Origin: an uncultured Candidatus Saccharibacteria bacterium
GTDB taxonomy: Bacteria; Patescibacteria; Saccharimonadia; Saccharimonadales; UBA4665
Assembly (NCBI GenBank): GCA_903925195.1
Contig: CAIYEO010000009.1
Span: 1-30,351 of the forward strand
DNA length: 30,351 nucleotides
Reading direction: 5' to 3'
In this document: piece by piece, positions 24,049 through 30,351 of the stretch
How the letters are laid out: every line of letters starts with the position of its first letter
Numbering within the stretch: position 1 is the first letter of the stretch
Made by a program: the position numbers and the translations under genes
Notes under the pieces: generated by a model
What the model was told of the DNA's origin: nothing
Databases searched by the model: none
What the model saw: only the letters and a program-made list of their open reading frames with translations

Positions 24049-25116
24049 TTATTTCGCATCCTTAAGACTAAGTGCAATTTTTCTAGATTCTGTATCAACG
24101 TCAATAACTTTGAAATTCTTTTTCTCGTTAAGCTGGAAAATCTTCTCAGGATCAACACTCTCATCACTGCTCATTTCTGAGACATGAACTAGAGCTTCAA
24201 CTACTGGACTTAATTGAACGAAAGCTCCAAAAGGTGTGATTCTTGTAATTTTTCCTTCTACAATACTTCCCTTTTTAAAGGCCTTGACTTGTTCTATCCA
24301 TGGATCTTCTACTAATTGCTTAATACTGAGACTTAGTCTGTCGTCTTTATCTATAGCTATAATCTTAGCCTTGGCTGAATCGCCAACCTTTAGATAATCT
24401 CTTGGATTTTCAACGTGCTCCCAAGATATTTCTGATATGTGGATTAATCCTTCAATTCCGTCAGCGTTAACGAATGCTCCAAAGTCAGTTACTCCAGTAA
24501 CTACACCTTGAATTTCTTCACCAACTTTTAATTTACCGAATCGAGCCTTAACGTCATCTCGAACTGCTTCTTTTTCGGAGAAAATAAGCTTATTATCTTT
24601 TCGACTAACATCAAGAACTGTTACTTTTACAGGCTTGTTAATTAGGCTATTGAGTTTTTGCAAGATTTCGTCTTTATCTGCACCTGATACTCTTGGGTAG
24701 TGACCTGCAGCTAATTGAGATACGGGTAAGAATCCTCTTATTCCTTCTAATTCAACTAATAGACCGCCTCGGTTAGCATCATAAGGGACAATATCGATTA
24801 TTTCTTTTTCTTCATTTAGTCTTTGCAACTCATCCCAGCCTCTATCTTTAACGACTCGTCTCATGCTCAGGAGCATGTGTCCATCGTCTATTTCAAGATC
24901 TACTACGCTTACAGTAATTTTCTCACCGATTTCTATGGCTTGTCCATAACCAATTTCACGGCGCATAACTACACCGATTCCGTTGGCTCCTAGGTCGACC
25001 CAGATTTCGTGTTTTTTAACAGAGATTACTGATCCCTCAGTAACATCTCCTACTTTTAATTGTTGGACGTCATTACTCGCAAGTAATTCGTCCATAGTTA
25101 AACTAACTTTTGACAT
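24049..25116 (-). CDS. rpsA: 30S ribosomal protein S1 homologue (four S1 domains)
   Basis: RNA-binding protein that helps mRNA engage the ribosome. The 355-aa protein has four S1 repeats. The starts are recognisable as GDVTEGSVISVKKHEIWVDLG (from about 22), the divergent second repeat, GEEIQGVVTGVTDFGAFV (third) and GSIVEGKITRITPFGAFV (fourth). E. coli S1 has six repeats; four is usual for Gram-positive and CPR forms. AAGGAGG lies 10 nt before the ATG. An AUGUAG start-stop pair lies between the two but is only 1 nt from the ribosome binding site. infB follows after 59 nt. Confidence 0.93.
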   Translation of the reverse strand: MSKVSLTMDELLASNDVQQLKVGDVTEGSVISVKKHEIWVDLGANGIGVVMRREIGYGQAIEIGEKITVSVVDLEIDDGHMLLSMRRVVKDRGWDELQRLNEEKEIIDIVPYDANRGGLLVELEGIRGFLPVSQLAAGHYPRVSGADKDEILQKLNSLINKPVKVTVLDVSRKDNKLIFSEKEAVRDDVKARFGKLKVGEEIQGVVTGVTDFGAFVNADGIEGLIHISEISWEHVENPRDYLKVGDSAKAKIIAIDKDDRLSLSIKQLVEDPWIEQVKAFKKGSIVEGKITRITPFGAFVQLSPVVEALVHVSEMSSDESVDPEKIFQLNEKKNFKVIDVDTESRKIALSLKDAK

Positions 25117-25166
25117 GTTCTACATGCCTCCTTTATATATATTTCCATGTGGTTATTAAAATATCC

Positions 25167-25241
25167 GAGATTTTTAATCTCATTTATTAAGTTTTCCAAA
25201 TAGATTATGTACATTATAACTTTTTTTTATAGATTGGTCAA
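25167..25241 (-). promoter_or_regulatory. rpsA promoter and 5' leader hairpin
   Basis: TTGACC (25236-25241), a 17-nt spacer and a perfect TATAAT (25213-25218) make one of the strongest promoters in the window. The leader is about 90 nt and contains GAGATT-AAA-AATCTC (25167-25181), a small hairpin without a following U-run. It could serve autoregulation by S1, which is speculative. Confidence 0.7.
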
Positions 25242-25284
25242 AAAGCTATCTCATTATCTTCAACATTATGCTCTTAAAATGTGT

Positions 25285-25290
25285 TAAAAT
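25285..25290 (+). promoter_or_regulatory. -10 box of ROK kinase gene, leaderless
   Basis: TAAAAT ends 8 nt before the ATG at 25299. There is no ribosome binding site and the -35 is unclear. Confidence 0.4.
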
Positions 25291-25298
25291 TTTTATTA

Positions 25299-26108
25299 AT
25301 GGCTTATTTGGGTATTGATATTGGGGGAACTAAAACTTTAATTGTTCTATTTGACAATAAAGGTTCCATTATTTATCGTCAAAAAATATTAACATCAAAA
25401 AACTATCCTAAATTTTTAGAGGATATCAAAGAAAACTTAGAGCAAATTAAAGATGTTTCGCTTGAAGCATGTGCTGTTGCTATTCCAGGTCTAATTAATA
25501 AGCAGAAAGATACGGCAGTCGCCTTTGGTAATTTACCGTGGAAAAATGTGCCGATTAAAACTGACATTGAAAGAATAGCTAGATGCTCTGTCTTGATTGA
25601 GCACGATGTAAGTCTCGGTGGACTTTATGAAGCTAGGCAACTAACTCCTGCCGAAGAGAAAGTACTCTACATAACTATATCTACAGGCATTGGGGTTGGG
25701 GTTATAGTCAACAACAAGATAGATTTACAAATGGCCACCAGTGAACCAGGACAAATGGAAATCTCCCACGAAGGAAAAATGCAAAAATGGGAATCTTTTG
25801 CTTCAGGTAGTGCTATTAAGAGAAACATAGGCAAACAAGCAAAAGATATACACGATGATCATACCTGGAGTATTATTGCGAAAAATATATCTGAAGGCCT
25901 CTTAGACGTTATCGCGATTATGCAACCTGATTCAATAATTTTTGGTGGTGGTGTTGGACACTATTTCAAGAACTTCCATGCCCCTCTTTCCAAAGAACTA
26001 AAGAAATACGATAACCCATTAATTAAAATACCTAATCTTAGACCAGCAAAAGATCCTGATAATTCTGTCATCCTTGGTTGTTTTGAACTCATGAAAGATA
26101 ACTTTTAG
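25299..26108 (+). CDS. ROK-family sugar kinase
   Basis: Predicted cytoplasmic hexokinase-fold kinase acting on glucose or an amino sugar. I start it at the ATG at 25299 (269 aa); a GTG at 25281 would overlap the likely -10 box. The ATP loop LGIDIGGTKT is at the N-terminus, AIPGLIN and EHDVSLGGLYEA surround the catalytic Asp, and ISTGIGVGVI forms the second phosphate loop. The zinc motif of typical ROK proteins (CxCGxxGCxE) is missing: the region reads EISHEGKMQKWESFASGSAI. Its TAG stop overlaps the next start by one base (TAGTG). The substrate is unknown. Confidence 0.88.
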   Translation: MAYLGIDIGGTKTLIVLFDNKGSIIYRQKILTSKNYPKFLEDIKENLEQIKDVSLEACAVAIPGLINKQKDTAVAFGNLPWKNVPIKTDIERIARCSVLIEHDVSLGGLYEARQLTPAEEKVLYITISTGIGVGVIVNNKIDLQMATSEPGQMEISHEGKMQKWESFASGSAIKRNIGKQAKDIHDDHTWSIIAKNISEGLLDVIAIMQPDSIIFGGGVGHYFKNFHAPLSKELKKYDNPLIKIPNLRPAKDPDNSVILGCFELMKDNF

Positions 26109-26608
26109 TGCTCTCTCTTCTAAACAAATTAAAAAATGAATATCCGGGCATAGAATTTAAGAATGGTAATGAATTTTACTGGTCGCCACGTAATAAAACT
26201 GTAATTTACAAATTAACAGAAGAAGTCGTGAAGGATGAATGGACACTGCTTCATGAATTATCTCACGCTATTTTACATCATAAAAGTTATACTAATGACC
26301 TAGAGCTACTGAAGATGGAAGTGTTAGCATGGAACAAGGCAAACGAAATTAGTACCAAATATGATATAAATATTAACGAAGATCATATTCAAAATTGCCT
26401 AGATACTTATCGTAACTGGCTACATTTAAGAAGCACCTGTCCTAGTTGCGAAATCAGAACATTACAAATAGATAAAGATAATTACAGATGCCATAATTGC
26501 CATACCGCATGGAAAGTAACTGCTGCTAAGTTTTGTCGACCATACCGAAAAATTGAATCAGAAAACAAAAAGTCACCTGAGATATTATCTCAAGTGACTT
26601 TCTTCTGA
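26108..26608 (+). CDS. ImmA/IrrE-like metallopeptidase with C-terminal zinc ribbon
   Basis: A 166-aa protein starting with GTG inside the stop codon of the kinase gene. The HExxH motif is HELSH (49-53) in WTLLHELSHAILHH. A downstream MEVLAWNKANE (Glu71) sits where ImmA/IrrE-type peptidases place the third zinc ligand. A separate zinc ribbon follows: CPSC (111-114) and CHNC (128-131). The last codons also form a transcription terminator hairpin, which fixes the C-terminal residues SPEILSQVTFF. ImmA/IrrE enzymes usually cleave repressors in stress or mobile-element control, but no cognate repressor is adjacent. It may act with the kinase; this is inferred only from the overlap. Confidence 0.75.
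   Translation: MLSLLNKLKNEYPGIEFKNGNEFYWSPRNKTVIYKLTEEVVKDEWTLLHELSHAILHHKSYTNDLELLKMEVLAWNKANEISTKYDININEDHIQNCLDTYRNWLHLRSTCPSCEIRTLQIDKDNYRCHNCHTAWKVTAAKFCRPYRKIESENKKSPEILSQVTFF
26569..26605. terminator. Bidirectional terminator between convergent genes
   Basis: AAAGTCAC and TGAGAT (26569-26583) pair with ATCTCA and GTGACTTT (26587-26601) around a 3-nt loop, with one mismatch. On the minus strand it is followed by TTTTTGTTTT, and on the plus strand by a T-rich TTTCTTCT. It should end both the kinase-peptidase transcript and the KGG gene transcript. It lies wholly inside the peptidase coding sequence. Confidence 0.8.
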
Positions 26609-26621
26609 AAAACTATTTATA

Positions 26622-26819
26622 TTAAACAGTTTTTTTGGTGCGTCGAGAAATTCGACCACCTTTTGCACCAGCAATTCTTGCTAGTTCTCGGTTAGCTGCG
26701 AAGCCACCAGTGTGACCTTTTTTGCCACCAATAGAACCGATTTTAGAATAAAAATCAGAACCATATTTTGCTTTGTTAGTTTTAGCAGCAGCGATGCCAC
26801 CAGTTTTAGTTCCAGCCAT
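26622..26819 (-). CDS. Small KGG-motif (YciG/GsiB-like) protein
   Basis: A 65-aa basic, Gly-rich protein. It contains SKIGSIGGKKGHTGGFAAN and RIAGAKGGRISRR, which match the KGG repeat pattern of YciG/GsiB-type stress proteins. These are hydrophilic and thought to protect cells in stress, but the biochemical role is not settled. GGGAGG lies 9 nt before the ATG. It has its own promoter and an unusual hairpin plus U-run in the leader. It could alternatively be a nucleic-acid-binding protein, given its Lys/Arg content. Confidence 0.75.
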   Translation of the reverse strand: MAGTKTGGIAAAKTNKAKYGSDFYSKIGSIGGKKGHTGGFAANRELARIAGAKGGRISRRTKKTV

Positions 26820-26862
26820 TGTTGAAACCTCCCTATTAATTTAGCTTATTTCGTTATTAATT

Positions 26863-26886
26863 AAAAAAGTTCCAAAAACATGGAAC
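26863..26886 (-). promoter_or_regulatory. Terminator-like hairpin in the KGG gene leader (possible attenuator)
   Basis: On the minus strand GTTCC (26882-26886), an 8-nt loop and GGAAC (26869-26873) are followed directly by six T residues (26863-26868). It lies between the promoter and the ribosome binding site of the KGG gene, so it would interrupt that transcript unless overcome. The stem is only 5 bp. Confidence 0.5.
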
Positions 26887-26913
26887 CCTCTCTCTCAATC
26901 ACGAACTAAACAT

Positions 26914-26942
26914 ATGATAACACGCCTATGTTTTATTGTCAA
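26914..26942 (-). promoter_or_regulatory. Promoter of the KGG gene
   Basis: A perfect TTGACA (26937-26942), a 17-nt spacer and TATCAT (26914-26919). The leader would be about 90 nt. Confidence 0.7.
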
Positions 26943-26969
26943 ATTAGTTATGTATTAATTTTATCTGTA

Positions 26970-27000
26970 GAAAGATAAAGCCCCTCCTATTCGGAGGGGC
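26970..27000 (-). terminator. rRNA operon terminator
   Basis: GCCCCTCC (26993-27000) pairs with GGAGGGGC (26980-26987) around GAATA, followed by TTTATCTTTCT on the minus strand. It lies 10 nt after the 5S 3' end. Confidence 0.92.
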
Positions 27001-27010
27001 TTCACATAAT

Positions 27011-27123
27011 TCGGCACCGTGCTATTTTCCCAAGGGTGATCCCCTAAGTATTGTAACCGCTACAAGGCTTAACTGCTGTGTTCGGAATGGTAACAGGTGT
27101 TTCCCTTGCGCCATGGGCACCGA
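27011..27123 (-). rRNA. rrf: 5S ribosomal RNA
   Basis: About 113 nt. The termini TCGGTGCC (27116-27123) and GGTGCCGA (27011-27018) form helix I with two G-U wobbles. The conserved core includes CCATTCCGAACACAG and GTTAAGCC. It is followed by the operon terminator and preceded by a 140-nt spacer from 23S. Confidence 0.93.
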
Positions 27124-27267
27124 CTAAGGATGAGAATAAATTCTCATCTAAAGTCGATGTCTATCAATAAAAATGACTAAACGTGTGTTCATTATGCACC
27201 AATAACTAGTCAATGCAAACCTATATCTATATAAAACAAAAGTTTTATAAGATATAGGTACATAAAA
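27124..27267 (-). other. 23S-5S spacer with processing hairpins
   Basis: No gene is seen. GATGAGAA (27129-27136) pairs with TTCTCATC (27141-27148), extended by CGACT/AGTCG (27121-27125 and 27152-27156), which reaches into the 5S 5' end. A second long AT-rich hairpin pairs CCTATATC plus TATAAAAC (27220-27237) with GTTTTATA plus GATATAGG (27242-27258), just after the 23S 3' end. These are probably RNase processing signals. No tRNA is present. Confidence 0.5.
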
Positions 27268-27541
27268 AGTCAATGGGACTATTAGTACGCTTCGGCTACA
27301 CACGTTACCGTGCTTCCACCTTGCGCCTATCAACCTGATAGTCTTTCAGGGTCCTCATAGGGAAATCTAATCTTGAGGTCAGTTTCGTGCTTAATATGCT
27401 TTCAGCACTTATCTGGTCCGCACGTAGCTACCCAACAATGCCCTTGGTAGAACAATTGGTACACCAGAGGTGCGTTCATCCCGGTCCTCTCGTACTAGGG
27501 ACAAATCCTCTCAAATTTCCTAGCGTCCACAGCGGATATAA

Positions 27542-27582
<41 letters not shown>

Positions 27583-28242
27583 TCTTTAACCGGCGAACAG
27601 CCGGACCCTTGGAAGGTGCTCCCCCTCCAGGATGAGATGAGCCGACATCGAGGTGCCAAACAGCGCCGTCTATGTGAACTATTGGGCGCTATAAGCCTGT
27701 TATCCCCGGCGTAACTTTTATCCGAAAGCGCTGCCGATACCACATTCATGTACAAATGTACGGACAGCGGAAAACTTGCTCCCACTTTCGTGCCTGATCG
27801 GCTGGTAAGCCTCACAGTCAAGCTAGCTTATGCGTATATACTATCGATTCGATTTCCATCCGAACCTAGCCAACCTTTGAACGCCTCCGATACTTTTTAG
27901 GAGGCAACCGCCCCAGTTAAACTACCCACCAGACACGGTCCCATATCCAGCAGCTACTATCGATAAATATATCAATAGCAATTGATGGACATGGTAAGAA
28001 CAAGATCGTAACAAGGGTGGTATTTCACTGGTGACTCCACCTAGACTAGCGTCTAGGTTTCAAAGTCTCCCACCTATCCTACACATGTTACGACCCGGTT
28101 CAATGTCAAGCTGTAGTAAAGCTGCACGGGGTCTTTTCGTCCTGCTGCGGACAGACGGCATCTTTACCGTCAATGCACTTTCACCGAGCTCTTCGTTGAG
28201 ACAGTACCCATATCATTACTCCATTCGTGCGGGTCAGAACTT

Positions 28243-28949
28243 CATTTGTTGTTAACAATGCATTTCTACATTGATCAGACTATATCTTCATCTCGCTTAA
28301 TCAACTTTAGGAGCTGTTCTTTGGTATATTTTCTTTTACCTGATTTGTTCATTAAATATGCATTATCAATTATTGATCGCAATCCATCTTTATTGAGATG
28401 TTTTGATGCAGCAATTTGATTACATATATCTGAAAAAATCGTAAAATCATGTAACTTACTTGTTTTTAACGAATACTTCTTAAAATGCGGTATTATTATC
28501 TTTCTTATGTCACCAATTGATCTTACTTCATATTTATAAGTTTGATCATGGCGACTAAATCTAATTGCTCCACATCCGAAGTAGGCATGAATTTGTTCTA
28601 ATGCCTGAAGGCTACGACGATTTTGGCTTACCGAGAAACTTGGACGTATCTCGATTCCCGTTATCATCTTATTTCTCTGCGTAAATGACACTGAGAAACA
28701 TCCTTCTCCATCTATAAACCCAGTTACATACCAGGGATCTAATTCCATTGTCGATTTTTTGTGTAAGCGAGAGCCAACGTGTTGTACATTTTGTTTCATG
28801 TACCTCTCCTTTCGGGTCAGTCGTTACGGCTTCCTATTAAAATAGATTGCCACGGGATTGCCATAAATCACTATATGATTTTTAGGTTTCCCCGTTATTA
28901 GTTGGTTTACTTACAGTGTGTCGCCACACTCTTCAGGCAAGTTCGATTT
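28243..28949 (-). mobile_element. Group I self-splicing intron at 23S position 1951
   Basis: The 707-nt insertion lies exactly after U1951 (E. coli numbering, counted from pseudouridine 1917) and ends in G. P1 forms between exon UCAGGU and intron GCCUGA with the required U-G at the splice site. P10 forms between intron GAACUU and 3' exon AAGUUC. P2 is AGTGTG-GCGA-CACACT, with a GNRA loop. The R element (ACGACTGA, 28817-28824) and the S element (GAAGATATAGTC, 28278-28289) form P7, and CAATG/CATTG gives P9. The ORF lies between R and S, in the P8 region. Related introns at 1951 are known from Coxiella, and rRNA introns are frequent in CPR bacteria. Confidence 0.95.
28275..28799 (-). CDS. LAGLIDADG homing endonuclease encoded in the 23S intron
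   Basis: A 174-aa protein with a single LAGLIDADG motif, VTGFIDGEG (25-33), so it should act as a homodimer. It would cut intronless 23S genes at the junction near 1951 to spread the intron. The rest fits the LAGLIDADG_1 fold, including IEIRPSFSVSQ and YKYEVRSIGDIRKIIIPHF. GGAG lies about 5 nt before the ATG. The final codons (Glu-Asp-Ile-Val-stop) overlap the intron S element, so the same bases encode protein and form part of the ribozyme core. The acidic residues of the motif appear intact, so the enzyme may be active. Confidence 0.93.
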   Translation of the reverse strand: MKQNVQHVGSRLHKKSTMELDPWYVTGFIDGEGCFSVSFTQRNKMITGIEIRPSFSVSQNRRSLQALEQIHAYFGCGAIRFSRHDQTYKYEVRSIGDIRKIIIPHFKKYSLKTSKLHDFTIFSDICNQIAASKHLNKDGLRSIIDNAYLMNKSGKRKYTKEQLLKLIKRDEDIV

Positions 28950-30351
28950 ACCTGACAAGGAATTTCGCTACCTTAGGACGGTTATAGTTACCGCCGCCGT
29001 TCACTGGGGCTTCAGTTCAAAGCATACACTTATTCCCTTAACCTTCCAGCACTGGGCAGGAGTCAGCCCCTATACATCCACTTTCGTGTTAGCAGAGACC
29101 TATGTTTTTGATAAACAGTTGCATGGGTTCCTTAGCTGCGGCCTCCATAAATGGAGGCAGGCCTTATTCCGAAGTTACGGCTGCTTGTTTGCCGAGTTCC
29201 TTAACGAAGAATCACTCGTACACCTTGGTCTACTCGACCTGAGCACCTGTGTCGGTTTGCGGTACGGATAGATTTATACATAAGCTTGGAAGCTTTTCTG
29301 GTCAGCTTGACTCACAGGAATTCAACCAAAAAGGTCGTTTCATTCGCGCATCAGCCGAAGCCTAGACGCTTAGACGGATATAACCATGAATCCGCTCCTG
29401 CTATCATGCCGCGCACTTCCAAACAATATAAAACTAGTACGGGAATATTAACCCGTTGTCCATCGCCTACGCTACTCGCCTCGGCTTAGGACCGACTAAC
29501 CCTGGGACGATTACCGTTGCCCAGGAAACCTTGCTCTTTCGGTGGGCAGGATTCTCACCTGCCTTATGGTTACTCATTCCAGCATTCTCACTTGATAACG
29601 CTCCACCGTACCTCGCAGTACGACTTCAAAGCAATATCAACGCTCCTCTACCACTCCTAATAAATTAGAAATTCGCATCTTCGGTATTACACTTAGCCCC
29701 GTTACATTTTCCGCGCAAGATCTCTTGACGAGTGAGCTGTTACGCACTCTTTAAATGAATGGCTGCTTCTAAGCCAACATCCTCGTTGTTTAAGAAATCT
29801 CACCTCGTTTCCCACTTAGTGTAGATTTAGGGACCTTAGATGGCGATCTGGGCTGTTTCCCTTTCGAGCGCCGAGCTTAGCCCCGACGTTCTAACTGCTG
29901 CGATTCCACAGACGGTATTCGTAGTTTGTCAAGGGTGGGTAATCTTGCGACCCCCAGTCCGAAACAGAGCTCTACCCCCATCTGCTACCACGCAACGCTA
30001 GCCCTAAAGCTATTTCGAGGAGAACCAGCTATCTCCGAGTTCGATTGGCATTTCACCTCTAACCACAGGTCATCCGGGCATTTTGCAGCATGCTACGGTT
30101 CGGTCCTCCACGTAGTTTTACCTACGCTTCAACCTGCCCATGGTTAGGTCACCCGGTTTCGGGTCTATTCACTAGTACTAAATTCGCCCTATTCAGGCTC
30201 GCTTTCACTACGCATCCGTCAAATGACTTATGCTTGCACTAGCAAATAACTCGCTGGATCGTTCTACAAAAAGCACGCCGTCACCAAATAAATTGGCTCC
30301 GACTCCTTGTACGCACACAATTTCAGGTTCTATTTCACTCCCATTCCTGGG

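Noticed and set aside
25117..25137. AUGUAG start-stop element before rpsA as a ribosome-stalling device
   Set aside because: The AUG is only 1 nt from the Shine-Dalgarno sequence, too close for normal initiation, so chance is the simpler explanation.
26622..26819. KGG protein and peptidase as a toxin-antitoxin pair
   Set aside because: They are convergent, not co-transcribed, and the KGG protein resembles a stress protein rather than a toxin or antitoxin.
28243..28949. Archaeal-type bulge-helix-bulge intron or intervening sequence
   Set aside because: P1, P10, P7 and the terminal G fit a group I intron, and the endonuclease type agrees.

Overview
The window is an AT-rich, densely packed bacterial chromosome segment. 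It most likely comes from a Patescibacteria/CPR organism, with Saccharibacteria (TM7) as the best guess. The assignment rests on compact informational genes in unusual neighbourhoods, a B12-dependent class II ribonucleotide reductase, a eukaryote-type IleRS, a DUF5663-like protein, and a group I intron inside the 23S rRNA gene. UGA is used as a normal stop (for example at the ends of the LCP gene and the intron ORF), so this is not a UGA-recoding CPR lineage. No database search was possible; family names rest on motifs read from the translations.

Layout. 1-3623: a minus-strand envelope operon (LCP-family protein, 250-aa membrane protein, HtrA-like protease cut by the window edge), divergent from signal peptidase I. 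4277-9525: parA-parB, bL21, and ileS, which sits behind a T-box riboswitch. 9526-13290: nrdR, nrdJ and a thioredoxin-fold protein without CxxC; nrdJ has a structured leader RNA. 13330-17989: rpsU, yqeY, adk, map, ftsA, ftsZ, joining translation, protein maturation and cell division, with extra promoters before ftsA and ftsZ. 18044-21877: a small winged-helix protein divergent from priA, then def and fmt, the N-formylmethionine pair that works with map. 21879-25116: rpsA, infB and a DUF5663-like protein. 25299-26819: a ROK kinase overlapping an ImmA/IrrE-like metallopeptidase with a zinc ribbon, convergent with a KGG-motif protein. 26970-30351: the 3' part of an rRNA operon on the minus strand (23S, 5S, terminator). 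The 23S gene is interrupted at E. coli position 1951 by a 707-nt group I intron encoding a LAGLIDADG homing endonuclease.

Regulatory picture. Several first genes of transcription units (priA, def, rpsU, ROK, and probably lepB and ftsA) have a -10 box ending only 6-10 nt before the start codon and no Shine-Dalgarno sequence, so leaderless transcripts seem common here. Internal or strongly translated genes (infB, rpsA, nrdR, ftsZ, HtrA) carry clear GGAG-type ribosome binding sites. RNA-level control is predicted for ileS (T-box), nrdJ (leader) and the KGG gene (hairpin plus U-run in its 5' UTR). No tRNA genes, CRISPR arrays or insertion sequences were seen. No gene-free stretch exceeds 300 bases outside the rRNA genes.
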